Shown: positions 1 through 10,346, counted from the first letter of the stretch. The stretch: DNA of 64,000 nucleotides from Coxiella endosymbiont of Dermacentor marginatus (GCF_907164955.1 NZ_OU015521.1:124001-188000); one strand, 5' to 3'. A program made the numbers and translations. Notes: generated from the sequence alone by a model not told the origin.

Positions 1-2977
1 ATTTCTTAAGAAGCCCCCCTAAATTGGGGCTAACAAACTGTCCTACTAGTCGTGTTTCTGTCTGATCCTTTTTGCGCTGCCATTTTCCTGTAGCTCTAAT
101 ATAAAATAAGGGACTTATTACAGTAAAATTATCAATATTTAACCCGGTTCTTATTCGCGACGTTTGCAATACTAATTTACCTGATAAATTCTTACCATAA
201 CGAAAATCGTTAATTGCTAAATCAATAGGTGGCAATTTTTTAGGATTCCATTTCATTTTCTTATCTTTTGCTTTTTTATTAGGCAAGTAAAAACGTAAAA
301 AATACCCTTTCCATTGACGTTGATCAGAAGGGATTGAAAGGTCACCTATAATCAAAGGGCTATTTATATTCACAGTCCAACCTTCGTGTCGAGGAGATAA
401 ACCAAGCCATGTATCTGCTTTGGCTATCAAATGATTTTTATAATGGACTTTAATTATCAAGATTTTATTATTGCGAAAAAATGAGGTCAAATTTAAAAGA
501 GCAGAATCTTGTGCTAATTTAGAATAAGGGGGGGGCAGCATGGATCTAATCCCAATTAAATTAGTTATCAGAAAAAAACTATTGGCTATAGAATCTTTGT
601 TGCTTCGTAGTTTTAACAATGCACGATAGGAAGTTAATCCAGATAAATAATTTAAAATTGGAAAATTAAACTGCTTTCGTAACATCTTAGCTGGAATTTG
701 CCCACTCATCCTAATCTGAAACACTGGTAGAGATGTACCTTGATTTGTAGTAGCAATGGAAAAATTGATTGGTGAATTCAAAAATTGAGCCTCAATATGG
801 TCGGCTGAAAAATTTTCGTTAACAAAATTAAAATTTCCAGTGATTTGATCAAGCTTTATTCCCCAATTTTTTAAGAATAGTTGCGCGTTATTAACGAATA
901 AATGTCCATCCACTTTTGCATTCACCCTACGCTGATTTACCGGAATTTTTAGATTTAAATTTATCTTCAAAGGCCCATTTAGGATAATAGCTTTGACTTT
1001 TTTAGCTATTAAAAGAGGAGTTGCTTGTAGAAAACGAAAACCGTCTGCTAGATTAGAAACAGCATCTCCACTAACTACCAAAATAGGGTTAGTCCAATGA
1101 GCAATAGTGGCTCTTAAATGGTTCAAAGGATTTCCCATGATTTCTGCGTGATCTGCAAAAATATCTAAACCATCGTCGTGAAAAGAAATTATACCATGAA
1201 TATTGTGAAGATTCGGCCATTTAGGATTGTAATGTAATGTAACCCCATTCACATCAGCAACGACATTAAAATACCCCTCTTTGTGGGAAAAAGGAAATTT
1301 CTTAAGTGGGCCTTTTAACTCTACAGTGCCCGCAGTTATTTTCCCCGATATAAATGCTTTATTCAACCAGTCTGATAGATTGGAACTCATGTAACGGTAG
1401 GGTAAGTAAGATTTGATGCTATTTACATTTTCTACTTTGAATTTACCTTGTAAAGAAATATAAGGTGATTTGTTCACAGGCAAGAATAAATTTACTTTTC
1501 CCCACCATTGCCAATTTCTGCTAACTACATATGATCGTAATACATTAATATTCCATCCCTTAGGGCTCTGATACCATTGGGTAATTAAATGTAATTGTTT
1601 TAATGTAAGGGGATTTTTAAAAACTCCCGGAATTTTAATCACATTAGTGTTCGATTGTAATTTCAGTTTTCCTCCTGAAGGAGTTAAATCTATTGAACCG
1701 AATAATTGTGAACTACTGGACACATGATCTCGAGGTTGAAAACTTAAAGCAGTAAAATCTGTTTTTATGTGATAATAAGGCCTTTTTTTATCTGGAAAAT
1801 AAAACAAACTGAAACTATGGAGCTCTCCGGATAGTTGAATCTTTCGATAAAGTTTTTGAAATTTTTCCGGCCAATACTTTATTTTTTTAGCAAGTGGACA
1901 GATGTCTTTTAATTGAAGGTAATTTGTTTTAAATAAAATCGTAGGGATTAAATTCTCATAAATAACACGAACGCCGAAACTATTTTCCAGCCATTTTTTT
2001 CCTCCTGTTTGCAGAAAAACATGATTGCCTATTAATCCCCAACCATCCGTATAGGGTCGCCAAAATAAATTTGCTGAAATGTGATCGAGTAATAATAAAT
2101 GGCTTTGATTAAAGGTCAATCGAATATGATTACCTATCATCAAGCTTTGTATTGATTTAAGCATTCCCTTATGAAATCTTGCCCATAGTTGTATATCGCC
2201 TTCCCCAGATGACACTGACAAATTTTTGAAATACTTCTGTAAAAAATAACTATCTAGCCATTGTTTAAAAATTACTTTTTTAGCTTCAACATAAAGACTT
2301 GTATTATTGAACGAAGTAATAATCAAAAATTGAAATGGCATTAGGACTTTTTTTGATAAATTCCCAAATCCAGTCATCTGATGATGTAAAATTCCATTAC
2401 TTATCTCAACACACAAATTACTAATAGAAATTAGATTCCCATGGAATGTGTGATAATTGATGCTAATCGCTTTTAGAGTGATACTAGATTTCTTTAACAT
2501 CCAAAAAAGAATGTTTTTTTCATCTCCTAAATTAGTCAACACATATTTATGACTGAAATTGGTTATTCCGCATACATGCAGACTTCCATTTTCTGTTTCA
2601 GAAACATCAAATCGAGCTCCAGAAAGCACTAAATGACTAGGTAACAACTGCCAATGAAATAGGCTAAGAAATGGATTAATTCTAACAGAAAGCTGATTGA
2701 TGTGTAACAGTAATTTCTGATGAACAGAGTTGATAATAAAAACATTTCGAAAGCTAACAACAAAATCAAGTCCGTACCAATTAGCTTTAATACCACCAAC
2801 ATATACCGATTGATGTAAAAAATTGCTTGCCCATCGTTCAAAAAAATAACGCTTATGATTAAGAACAGGAATTGTTAAACGGGCGACATTAATTAATACA
2901 GAAAAGAGAATGATGGCGCTCACCGCCATCATTAGCAACCATTTTCCACAACGACGCACTAAAATTTCAACATTCAT
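1..2977 (-). CDS. yhdP: YhdP family AsmA-like envelope protein, 3' end cut by window edge
   Basis: A single open frame of 992 codons runs off the left edge; the frame holds at every point checked (positions 2977, 2500, 1390, 541 and 4). The protein begins MNVEILVRRCGKWLLMM, with one N-terminal membrane helix at about residues 12-32, followed by a long beta-rich periplasmic part, as in YhdP (about 1270 residues in E. coli), so roughly the last fifth is missing. YhdP-type AsmA-like proteins span the periplasm and help move phospholipid to the outer membrane (family knowledge). The ATG overlaps by one base the TGA that ends the out-of-frame C-terminal part of mreD (TGATG), so this was an mreD-yhdP operon. 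The maf and rng genes often found between them in gammaproteobacteria are absent. A run of eight G (528-535) lies inside the gene. It appears intact beside decaying neighbours. Confidence 0.85.
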   Translation of the reverse strand, partial: MNVEILVRRCGKWLLMMAVSAIILFSVLINVARLTIPVLNHKRYFFERWASNFLHQSVYVGGIKANWYGLDFVVSFRNVFIINSVHQKLLLHINQLSVRINPFLSLFHWQLLPSHLVLSGARFDVSETENGSLHVCGITNFSHKYVLTNLGDEKNILFWMLKKSSITLKAISINYHTFHGNLISISNLCVEISNGILHHQMTGFGNLSKKVLMPFQFLIITSFNNTSLYVEAKKVIFKQWLDSYFLQKYFKNLSVSSGEGDIQLWARFHKGMLKSIQSLMIGNHIRLTFNQSHLLLLDHISANLFWRPYTDGWGLIGNHVFLQTGGKKWLENSFGVRVIYENLIPTILFKTNYLQLKDICPLAKKIKYWPEKFQKLYRKIQLSGELHSFSLFYFPDKKRPYYHIKTDFTALSFQPRDHVSSSSQLFGSIDLTPSGGKLKLQSNTNVIKIPGVFKNPLTLKQLHLITQWYQSPKGWNINVLRSYVVSRNWQWWGKVNLFLPVNKSPYISLQGKFKVENVNSIKSYLPYRYMSSNLSDWLNKAFISGKITAGTVELKGPLKKFPFSHKEGYFNVVADVNGVTLHYNPKWPNLHNIHGIISFHDDGLDIFADHAEIMGNPLNHLRATIAHWTNPILVVSGDAVSNLADGFRFLQATPLLIAKKVKAIILNGPLKINLNLKIPVNQRRVNAKVDGHLFVNNAQLFLKNWGIKLDQITGNFNFVNENFSADHIEAQFLNSPINFSIATTNQGTSLPVFQIRMSGQIPAKMLRKQFNFPILNYLSGLTSYRALLKLRSNKDSIANSFFLITNLIGIRSMLPPPYSKLAQDSALLNLTSFFRNNKILIIKVHYKNHLIAKADTWLGLSPRHEGWTVNINSPLIIGDLSIPSDQRQWKGYFLRFYLPNKKAKDKKMKWNPKKLPPIDLAINDFRYGKNLSGKLVLQTSRIRTGLNIDNFTVISPLFYIRATGKWQRKKDQTETRLVGQFVSPNLGGLLKK

Positions 2978-3506
2978 CAGTCCAATTTAAATAGATGTTG
3001 GTAATCATTTAATAAAAACCTCAGCCATGGCCATAAAAGTGTAATACTTATGAAGGCATCCAGTATTTCCCAGTCAATAGAGAAGAACCCACTATTACCA
3101 TGATCCAATATTGTAACGCGAGATACACTACTGTAGTGATCAAAACCAATATCATTTGTTGCCAAGCAGGAAGACTATGAATAATGATTTGAAAACGAAT
3201 GAAAAAATAAGCAAGACGAGTAAATATTAGTGCGTGTTGTCCCAAAATGGTTCCCGTAAGCAAATCAAGCAAAAGACCTACTATAAAAGTTGTTCCGATT
3301 CCCACTTGATAAGGAATAGTAATCATCCAAAATAAAAGACTCATAAAAATCCAGACAGGTTGATACCATACAGCCCATTTGGGAAGAGGTAGGATAGTTA
3401 ACATCATCCCTGCCAGAAAAGTGAGTCCAATGAAAACACTTCGTTTAAAATTATTATTTTCCACTTTATTTGGTCCTTTATTGAAAAAGACGCCAACTCC
3501 TCTCAT
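2977..3506 (-). pseudogene. mreD: Rod-shape protein MreD, frameshifted near the C-terminus
   Basis: The frame from 3506 to 3048 encodes 152 residues with several membrane helices typical of MreD (for example LPKWAVWYQPVWIFMSLLFW), the small inner-membrane partner of MreC. It stops just after GKYWMPS. The expected final helix is found in another frame of the same strand, from about 3066 to 2977: ILDAFISITLLWPWLRFLL, with the WPW motif common at MreD C-termini, then a TGA that overlaps the yhdP ATG. A loss of one base (or gain of two) near 3060-3070 therefore separates the last helix from the rest. The short protein might still insert in the membrane, but with mreC broken and mreB missing I treat it as a recent pseudogene. 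A sequencing error at one base is the main alternative. Confidence 0.75.
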
Positions 3507-3514
3507 ACAGCATT

Positions 3515-4330
3515 TGTTAAAGAGCCCTATGGGGCCAAACCATTAATACTTGTTGCGACTGGTCTAAATGGGCTGATATGGCCGAAGGATAATTGTAGCA
3601 AAACGTTTAGTTAGGATTATGTGTTAACTTAGAAACTATTCCAACCGGATACCCTATTGGATAGCATAACCCAAGCCCAGAAGACATAAAAAAGTCACCT
3701 TCTTGGATATTGCTAGTATTTGGGACGTTAACTAGCATTAACTTTCCAGAGCCTCCCATGCCAACTGCAATTTCGGTAATTCTGAACAGGAACAGCACTC
3801 TTTTGGATTGGAAATTAACATAACTTTACTAGTTAGAAGGCTTGCATCAATCACTCGCCCAAAAATACCATAAGCATCTAACAACAGGTTGTCCTACATA
3901 AATATGGGATTGTGTTCCTCTATCAATTGTAACTTGTTGAAGATTTGGGTCTAAATCCGCATCCAGCTAATTGGACAACAAGTATTCGTACTGAGAAGCT
4001 GATTTTAATAATTTACGTAACTGAGCGTTCTCATTCAAGAAACAGAAGTTTTTGTAATCTCGATTCTAGATAACCACTTATGTACATGCAAACGCGCATT
4101 ATCTGCCACTAACTGTTGTTGAGTGATAATATTTGTAGCATCCAATGCATTTGTTTTAATTGGTGTATTCACCAAATATTGAATAGGAAGCACGACTAAT
4201 GACAGATTAGCACTAATCTTATGAAAAAATTCTGATTTTTGACTAAAAACAATTAATATAATTGATAAGCCCATATAAAAAAAAGCTCGCAACCCAGATT
4301 CAAATATTGAAGAACGTTTAAAAATTAATT
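3515..4330 (-). pseudogene. mreC: Rod-shape protein MreC, multiple frameshifts
   Basis: Pieces of MreC can be read in order on the minus strand but in changing frames. The N-terminal part (4292-4035) has the signal-anchor helix and the start of the coiled coil. A middle piece reads NENAQLRKLLKSASQYEYLL, then after a stop LDPNLQQVTIDRG and later DAYGIFGRVIDASLL, typical of the MreC beta domain. The C-terminal part (3798-3515) contains GLCYPIGYPVGIVSKLTHNP and then SAHLDQSQQVLMVWP. At least four frame changes plus in-frame stops break it. MreC is the periplasmic scaffold of the elongasome. The gene would have followed mreB, of which nothing is seen between 4330 and gatC. Confidence 0.85.
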
Positions 4331-4524
4331 TAATAGGCTACGTATTTTTTAAAACATGAAAATTCTTCCTTAATTGATTCTTAATTAAAACATTACAAAA
4401 AATATAAACTTACTTTAACCGAGAATTAAAATAGAAAACAAGGAATCAGAGAACATCCATCTTATTGATTAAGTGCTTTTCTCTCAAGCGCTACTCAAAC
4501 CTATCTTCCATTGCTGATCTTCTG

Positions 4525-4530
4525 TATAAT
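4525..4530 (+). promoter_or_regulatory. Candidate -10 box of the gatCAB operon
   Basis: A perfect TATAAT lies 30 bases before the gatC ATG. The hexamer 17 bases upstream (TATCTT, 4502-4507) is a poor -35 match, so this is a candidate only. It sits in the short gap left between the mreC fossil and gatC. Confidence 0.4.
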
Positions 4531-4559
4531 ACACCCCATTATTATGGATGGATTGAATA

Positions 4560-4856
4560 ATGTTTATAAACAAAATCAATATTGATAAAACAGCAGATTT
4601 AGCCAAACTCGTCATTTCTAAAAGTGAAAGTCAATTACTAGAACAAAATTTAAATGCAATTTTTAAGCTTGTGGATAAAATGAATCAAATAGATACAACA
4701 CATATCGAACCCCTCGTATATTCTTTTAATGGAATACAGGGTCTTCGGAAAGATATTGTTACTGAAATGAATCAACGTACTTTATTACAAAAAAATGCAC
4801 CTCAGGTAGAGGCTGGACTTTATATAGTTCCTGTAATTATTGAGAGCAAAGAATAA
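4560..4856 (+). CDS. gatC: Asp-tRNA(Asn)/Glu-tRNA(Gln) amidotransferase subunit C
   Basis: This 98-residue protein matches GatC in size and in its pattern of a short helical N-terminal half ([12 protein letters not shown]) and a C-terminal tail that wraps around GatA. The central motif IEPLVYSFN corresponds to the usual region ending in MEPLTHP or similar. GatC stabilises the GatA-GatB complex that converts misacylated Glu-tRNA(Gln) or Asp-tRNA(Asn) to the amide forms. It is the first gene of gatC-gatA-gatB, 11 bases before gatA. The upstream ATG at 4548 is followed at once by a stop, which supports 4560 as the start. The C-terminus (VPVIIESKE) is unusual but the gene position makes the call firm. 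Confidence 0.9.
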   Translation: MFINKINIDKTADLAKLVISKSESQLLEQNLNAIFKLVDKMNQIDTTHIEPLVYSFNGIQGLRKDIVTEMNQRTLLQKNAPQVEAGLYIVPVIIESKE

Positions 4857-4867
4857 CAGATAAAAAC

Positions 4868-6316
4868 ATGCACCGAAAAACTATAGTTGAATTAAGCAAA
4901 AACTTACACAACAAGAAAATATCAAGTTTGGAACTTACGCAGCATTTTCTCGATCGAGTTAAAAAATTTAATCCAAAACTAAACTGTTTTATTACCATTA
5001 GCGAGGAGCAAGCTATAGAACAAGCTAAAATAGCTGATGCGCTTTTAGCCAGAGATGAAGCAACAGTTCTTACTGGTATTCCAATTGCTCATAAAGACAT
5101 TTTTTGTACCCAAGGGATTAAAACCAGCTGTGCATCCAAAATGCTCGATAATTTTATTGCTCCTTACGATGCTACTGTTGTAGAGCGTTTTAAAGCAGCC
5201 GGAACAATTTTAATCGGTAAAACTAATATGGATGAATTTGCAATGGGTTCTTCTAATGAGAATAGTTATTACGGGCCTGTTAAAAATCCATGGGATATTA
5301 CTCGCATTCCAGGTGGCTCTTCAGGTGGTTCTGCGGCTGCTGTAGCAGCCCGAATAGTTCCAGGAGCAACAGGAACCGATACTGGCGGCTCTATTCGTCA
5401 GCCTGCCGCCTTATGTGGCGTCACCGGACTAAAACCTACTTATGGTCGCGTCTCTCGTCACGGCATGATTGCTTTTGCCTCAAGTTTAGATCAGGGTGGG
5501 CCATTAACCCAAACGGCTGAGGATGCTGCCTTGCTTCTTAACGTTATGGCAGCTCATGATAAAAGAGATTCTACAAGTATAAACAAAGAAACTCCTGATT
5601 ATTCATCTACATTAAACCAAACTTTAAAAGGTATAAAGATTGGTTTGGCAAAAGAATATTTTGGTGAAGATTTAGATTCAGTCGTAGTGGAATCTATTGA
5701 AGCCGTAAAAAAAGAATTCGAAAAAATGGGCGCTATTTTAGTCGACATCAGTTTGCCTCATACAAACTACGCTGCATCGGCTTATTATGTACTCGCTTCT
5801 GCTGAGTGTTCCTCTAACTTGGCGCGTTATGATGGTGTCCGTTATGGGTATCGTTGTACTAATCCTATCGATCTAGAAGATCTTTACAAACGCTCACGTA
5901 CCGAGGGCTTTGGTTCTGAAGTCAAGTGCCGAATTATAATAGGCACCTACGTGCTTTCAGAAGGATATTACGATGCCTATTATTTAAAAGCACAAAAATT
6001 ACGTCATTTAATTAAAAATGATTTTTTAGAGGCGTTTAAACAGGTGCACGCTATCTTAACTCCTGTAACACCTACCCAAGCATTTAAATTAGGTGAAAAA
6101 ACAAAAAACCCCGTTGCGATGTATTTATCAGATGTTTATACCATCTCCGTCAATCTTGCAGGATTACCTGCTATTGCATTTCCAGTAGGTTTTATAGACC
6201 AACTACCCGTTGGAGCTCAATTAATTGGAAATTATTTTAAAGAATCACGGCTATTAAAGATGGTACACTGCTATCAACAAGAAACAGATTGGCATAAAAA
6301 ATTGCCACCCGAGTAG
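4868..6316 (+). CDS. gatA: Asp-tRNA(Asn)/Glu-tRNA(Gln) amidotransferase subunit A
   Basis: GatA hydrolyses glutamine (or asparagine) and sends ammonia to GatB. The 482-residue length is normal. The amidase signature is complete: Lys76 in IAHKDIF, Ser151 in [14 protein letters not shown] and Ser175 in [13 protein letters not shown] form the Ser-cisSer-Lys triad. Later family motifs such as [17 protein letters not shown] and TPVTPTQAF are also present. The gene sits between gatC and gatB with gaps of about ten bases, so the three are very likely cotranscribed. Confidence 0.97.
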   Translation: MHRKTIVELSKNLHNKKISSLELTQHFLDRVKKFNPKLNCFITISEEQAIEQAKIADALLARDEATVLTGIPIAHKDIFCTQGIKTSCASKMLDNFIAPYDATVVERFKAAGTILIGKTNMDEFAMGSSNENSYYGPVKNPWDITRIPGGSSGGSAAAVAARIVPGATGTDTGGSIRQPAALCGVTGLKPTYGRVSRHGMIAFASSLDQGGPLTQTAEDAALLLNVMAAHDKRDSTSINKETPDYSSTLNQTLKGIKIGLAKEYFGEDLDSVVVESIEAVKKEFEKMGAILVDISLPHTNYAASAYYVLASAECSSNLARYDGVRYGYRCTNPIDLEDLYKRSRTEGFGSEVKCRIIIGTYVLSEGYYDAYYLKAQKLRHLIKNDFLEAFKQVHAILTPVTPTQAFKLGEKTKNPVAMYLSDVYTISVNLAGLPAIAFPVGFIDQLPVGAQLIGNYFKESRLLKMVHCYQQETDWHKKLPPE

Positions 6317-6325
6317 GAAGATAAG

Positions 6326-7759
6326 ATGGAATGGGAACCTGTTATTGGTTTAGAAGTTCACGCGCAATTACGTACAAAATCAAAAATTTTTTCTGGTGCT
6401 TCCACAGCTTACGGTTCTAAACCTAACACTCAAGCCTGTGCAATAGACTTAGGATTTCCTGGCATTTTGCCTGTTTTAAATAAAAAAGTCGTAAGATTGG
6501 CTGTTCGTTTTGGCCTTGCTGTTCAAGCCACAATTTTAACTCATGCTGTTTTTGCTCGGAAAAATTATTTTTATCCAGATTTACCAAAAGGCTATCAAAT
6601 CAGTCAATATGCTTTACCCATTGTTAAAGATGGCTATTTAAATATTGAAATTGAGGAAGGCATCTCTAAACGTATTCGAATTTCCCGTGCACATTTAGAG
6701 GAGGATGCAGGAAAATCTATTCATGAAAGAATACAAGGTTATTCTGGTATCGATTTTAATCGAGCCGGAAATCCTTTGTTGGAAATTGTTTCTGAACCAG
6801 ATGTTTGCTCCGCTAAAGAAGCGGTAGCTTATTTAAAAACTTTACATACGTTAGTCCGTTATATCGGCGTGAGTGATGCCAACATGCAAGAAGGTGCCTT
6901 TCGTTTTGATGTTAATATTTCTTTACGTCTTAAGGGAGAAAAGGAGTTTGGAACACGAACAGAAATTAAAAATTTGAATTCGTTTCGGTTCGTTAAGCGT
7001 GCTATTTTGTTTGAAATTTCTCGGCAAAAAGAACTTTTAAAAGCTGGAAAAAAAATTACACAAGAAACTCGACTTTATGATGCAGCTTGCGATGAAACTC
7101 GGCCCATGCGTACTAAAGAAAAAGCACGCGACTATCTGTATTTTCCGGATCCAGACCTACTGCCTCTTGAAATTAAGGCGGAATTTATCGAATCAGTCAA
7201 GAAGGAGCTGTCTGAGTTGCCCAAAGAAAAATACCACCGCTTTCAAGAAAGCTATCAATTGAACAGTTATGATATCAAATTGCTTACCAAAGATATAGAT
7301 ACTGCTAACTATTTTGAGACTTTATTAAAAATAGATAACTCAATTTCTCCAAAGCTTGCTGCTAATTGGATTACTGGTGATCTTGCAGCTGCTTTAAAAA
7401 AAAATAATCTTGAGATTAGCGAAAGCCCAATTAGCGCCGAGCAATTAGTAGAACTCCTACGGCGAATCGCGGATAACACATTATCCGTCAGTATGGCAAA
7501 ACAAGTATTCGATGCAATGTGGAGTACCAAAGGAGACGCTGATGCTATTATTGAACGTCAAGGCTTAAAACAAATAACAAATATCAGCGAGCTTGAAGAA
7601 ATCATTAATGCAATTATCGCGAGTAACCCTCAGCAAGTGGACGAGTATCGCTTGGGTAAAATTAAATTGTTTGCTTTTTTTGTTGGGCAAGTTATGAAAG
7701 CTACTGTGGGTAAGGCCAATCCTCAACAGGTAAACGAGTTATTGAAGAAGAAATTATAA
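6326..7759 (+). CDS. gatB: Asp-tRNA(Asn)/Glu-tRNA(Gln) amidotransferase subunit B
   Basis: GatB activates the tRNA-bound Glu or Asp by phosphorylation and receives ammonia from GatA. The 477-residue protein opens with [20 protein letters not shown] and carries the signature region [14 protein letters not shown] and [13 protein letters not shown], followed by the helical domain and a C-terminal YqeY-like tail domain ending in [22 protein letters not shown] upstream of the ATG serves as ribosome-binding site. It is the last gene of gatCAB. I saw no frameshift or missing domain. Confidence 0.97.
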   Translation: MEWEPVIGLEVHAQLRTKSKIFSGASTAYGSKPNTQACAIDLGFPGILPVLNKKVVRLAVRFGLAVQATILTHAVFARKNYFYPDLPKGYQISQYALPIVKDGYLNIEIEEGISKRIRISRAHLEEDAGKSIHERIQGYSGIDFNRAGNPLLEIVSEPDVCSAKEAVAYLKTLHTLVRYIGVSDANMQEGAFRFDVNISLRLKGEKEFGTRTEIKNLNSFRFVKRAILFEISRQKELLKAGKKITQETRLYDAACDETRPMRTKEKARDYLYFPDPDLLPLEIKAEFIESVKKELSELPKEKYHRFQESYQLNSYDIKLLTKDIDTANYFETLLKIDNSISPKLAANWITGDLAAALKKNNLEISESPISAEQLVELLRRIADNTLSVSMAKQVFDAMWSTKGDADAIIERQGLKQITNISELEEIINAIIASNPQQVDEYRLGKIKLFAFFVGQVMKATVGKANPQQVNELLKKKL

Positions 7760-7917
7760 TCATTATTGGCTTTGGGGAGGACTTTCTCTTTATAGCTCAG
7801 AAAACAAAGTATATGGAAGACTAATACCATAATTTTTACTTATCAAATCTATAAGAATAATTGATTTTAAGATGTTGTCTCGTTAATATAGAATTCAATG
7901 ACCTTAAGGAGAAAAAC

Positions 7918-8457
7918 ATGATTAAAATTGGTGAAAGATTCCCTAGATTTTCATTAACTGGTGTTATTAGCAATGATAACAATAGGGCATTTACTCGGAT
8001 CGATGAAAAAAATTATCCAAATAAGTGGTTGGTAGTGTTTTTTTGGCCCAAAGACTTTACGTTCATTTGCCCTACTGAAATCACTGAATTTGGAAAACTG
8101 TACGGCGAATTTGCGAGTCGTAATGCTCAGATTTTGGGTATTAGTACAGATTCTGAATACGTTCACCTAGCATGGCGTCGTGAAAAAGAAGAGCTTCATG
8201 AGCTGCCCTTCCCAATGCTTTCCGATATTCAACGCAATTTATCGCAACAACTAGGAATTCTCAATGAGAGTGAAGGCGTTGCAGAAAGAGCTACATTTAT
8301 CGTTGATCCCAAGCAAACAATTCGGTTTATCATGATCAATGATTTAAATGTAGGGCGTAATCCACAGGAGGTCTTGCGTGTACTAGACGCTTTACAAACT
8401 AAGGGATTATGTCCTTGCAATTGGCAACGAGGTGAAAAAACCATAAGCGTTAATTAA
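7918..8457 (+). CDS. ahpC: AhpC-type 2-Cys peroxiredoxin
   Basis: This is a 179-residue peroxiredoxin that reduces hydrogen peroxide and organic hydroperoxides. The peroxidatic Cys51 is in the motif DFTFICPTEI. The C-terminus has a pair, Cys165 and Cys167 (GLCPCNWQ), like the AhpC proteins that work with AhpD rather than AhpF; the partner is not in this window. The ATG at 7918 is chosen because AAGGAG (7906-7911) lies six bases before it; an in-frame TTG at 7861 would add 19 residues without family support. A 15-base inverted repeat spans the stop codon. The gene stands alone after gatB. Confidence 0.92.
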   Translation: MIKIGERFPRFSLTGVISNDNNRAFTRIDEKNYPNKWLVVFFWPKDFTFICPTEITEFGKLYGEFASRNAQILGISTDSEYVHLAWRREKEELHELPFPMLSDIQRNLSQQLGILNESEGVAERATFIVDPKQTIRFIMINDLNVGRNPQEVLRVLDALQTKGLCPCNWQRGEKTISVN

Positions 8458-8500
8458 TTAGTTATTAAAGGTAATAAATCACAGGTTAATTAACGCTTAT
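8443..8500 (+). terminator. Large stem-loop spanning the ahpC stop codon
   Basis: ATAAGCGTTAATTAA (8443-8457) is repeated exactly inverted at 8486-8500, with a 28-base loop. The left arm contains the last codons and the TAA of ahpC. No T-run follows, so it may work as an RNA 3' end stabiliser rather than a classic intrinsic terminator. Confidence 0.5.
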
Positions 8501-8529
8501 AGAAAATTGAGCTAAATCCCATTACATAA

Positions 8530-8844
8530 CACTGCAATATTGACAGATTCAATAAGATACTTTTCACAAATATTGATACATACATAAGCCCACGACTACA
8601 TGGTAGCAACATCCAAAGAATAAAGTTTAAAGTCTTTTTTATTCACTTCGAGATTATTCTTCGTCATTTCTGTTACAGTCGTAAAGAAGATCACGTCATC
8701 TATACTATTCAAAAAGATACGTCAGGTCATGCTTTAATAAAGGACAGCATTAATATAACTGTTCCATCAAGAACTATCCTTCAAGAACTATCCTTGGATT
8801 GCCAAGGAACTCCTATCTATATATTTCTAAGCTTTCCAAATTAG
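8530..8844 (+). pseudogene. Unidentified open frame of 104 codons without a start codon
   Basis: From the TAA at 8527 to the TAG at 8842 this frame has no stop, which is unusual in such AT-rich spacer. The translation looks protein-like (for example HVIYTIQKDTSGHALIKDS and SRTILQELSLDCQGTPIYI). It has no ATG, GTG or TTG in a useful position and no ribosome-binding site. An exact 14-base tandem duplication at 8767-8794 lies inside and would have shifted an ancestral frame. I do not recognise the family. I read it as a gene remnant; chance is the alternative. Confidence 0.35.
8767..8794. repeat. Exact 14-base tandem duplication
   Basis: TCAAGAACTATCCT occurs twice in direct succession (8767-8780 and 8781-8794) in decaying sequence after ahpC. 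The length is not a multiple of three. Confidence 0.9.
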
Positions 8845-10346
8845 TAAATGTCTCAATTCTCATCAAAATCAAATTGAATAGCATTTACTATATTTTGTTC
8901 TCTTATCTAATAGCCTAGAAATTAGGATCTTCTATTAGAATTTTTGAATCGATACGTACAGAAACTTTTTTTATCCTGTAACTTAAGTTATATCAATGTA
9001 TTTATTTTTTAAGAATAATCTATGGAATTAAAATAGACGTTGAAACTAAGTTATAAGTTTTAATTTCTATTTTAGACAATCAATTTAAATCAATAAGCGC
9101 AATATCTGCAATTGCATCATGACATGGATATTGATCATTATAAGAATCCTTAAGAATAAGAAAGTAACTCTAACTTTATAAAGAGACAACAACGAAAAAG
9201 TACTAATTAGTAGCAAAACTAGTTTAAGGATTGGCAAACAAATTGATGAATTATCCTACAATTGATATTCAGGAGATACACGAACTTCATAACACAAAGG
9301 TTGATCATTGTTGCTTCTTTATGCTTAATAACAGATCTTGCAATGAATTAGATGAGAAAGGGGAAATAATTATAGAACATAATAAGCGCGGACATGCTTA
9401 ACAAATACCCTCGGTAGTAACTGGATATCCAACTCAAATCTCAACAATGCTATGGCTTTATTTTTTTATTTTTTAAATTAAAAAATAAAAAAATTCTTGT
9501 AGGAAATGTATCTTTAAAAACAGTTCCTAGAGCTCGTTAATGCTTCCAAAAAATAAAATTCCTTAGCTCTGTGCTAGTGCTGAACTACTGTAATGTTTTA
9601 TAGCCATCTAAAATAGATGTGGTTTGAATTAGATCTATCTTCTCTCAATAATTTGTGCAGAAAAGCGAACTTCAAGCATTAAAAACATATAAAAACTTAA
9701 AGTAATACTTCCTATAAACCATGTTTTAAAAATATAACTCAGAAACTGCTTTGTCAGCAAAGACATGTTATACAGTGCTATTAACTTGATTATGAAAATG
9801 AAAGGATCATCATAATTAAAAAAAATATCTTTTGGTGGATGTTTATGTTTCATTTAGCTCTCGCAAAGCTATCTATAAGTTCTGTTGCTTTACAAACTTG
9901 CATGATATGCTAATTTAGCTTGACTAACTTCCAATTTTAACTGGAAGATGGCTAGGTATTCTGTTTTTATAAAGAAAATACATACTGAATACTCAATTGA
10001 TCGACATTATCAATTAACTTCTTCTGCTACTTGAAAAACGTTTTTAGTATAATGTAATATCAAGAGTAATTATAAAGCAGATCTCCAGCGTAATAGTAAG
10101 TACAATGAGGACATTAACTTGTCTAATTTTCAAATAAAGAAATCTGATAAAATACTAAGTTAAGATAAAACATGTAATCATAACCTCAAGAAACATATGA
10201 AATCAGTGACTTAGTTACCAAGACAGATCAAAAATAAATAATTCAGATAGTTAAAGATCGTAGAAGTTGGAAGTGTGACTACCTGCTAAATAGAAATAAA
10301 TTCGCTCAACCTTGCAATCTATTATTCATATTAAGTTAAATACGTC
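8845..10346. other. Gene-poor AT-rich spacer
   Basis: About 1.5 kb with no gene I can support. It holds an AT-only inverted repeat (9460-9494). A short minus-strand frame at 9853-9635 (72 residues, hydrophobic) has no recognisable family and is not called. The stretch is probably decayed former coding sequence. Confidence 0.6.
9460..9494. repeat. AT-only inverted repeat, 15-base arms
   Basis: ATTTTTTTATTTTTT (9460-9474) and its exact complement (9480-9494) are separated by five bases. In this composition it may be of chance origin; it could also be a leftover terminator hairpin. Confidence 0.6.

Noticed and set aside
3060-3070. Programmed -1 frameshift in mreD
   Set aside because: No slippery heptamer in the right phase at the junction; simple mutation is more likely given the broken mreC.
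4035-4292. 85-residue frame as a separate small membrane protein
   Set aside because: Its sequence is the N-terminal part of MreC, so it is a piece of the pseudogene.
9635-9853. 72-residue hydrophobic minus-strand frame in spacer
   Set aside because: No family match, poor ribosome-binding site and surrounded by decayed sequence; composition alone can explain the hydrophobic residues.
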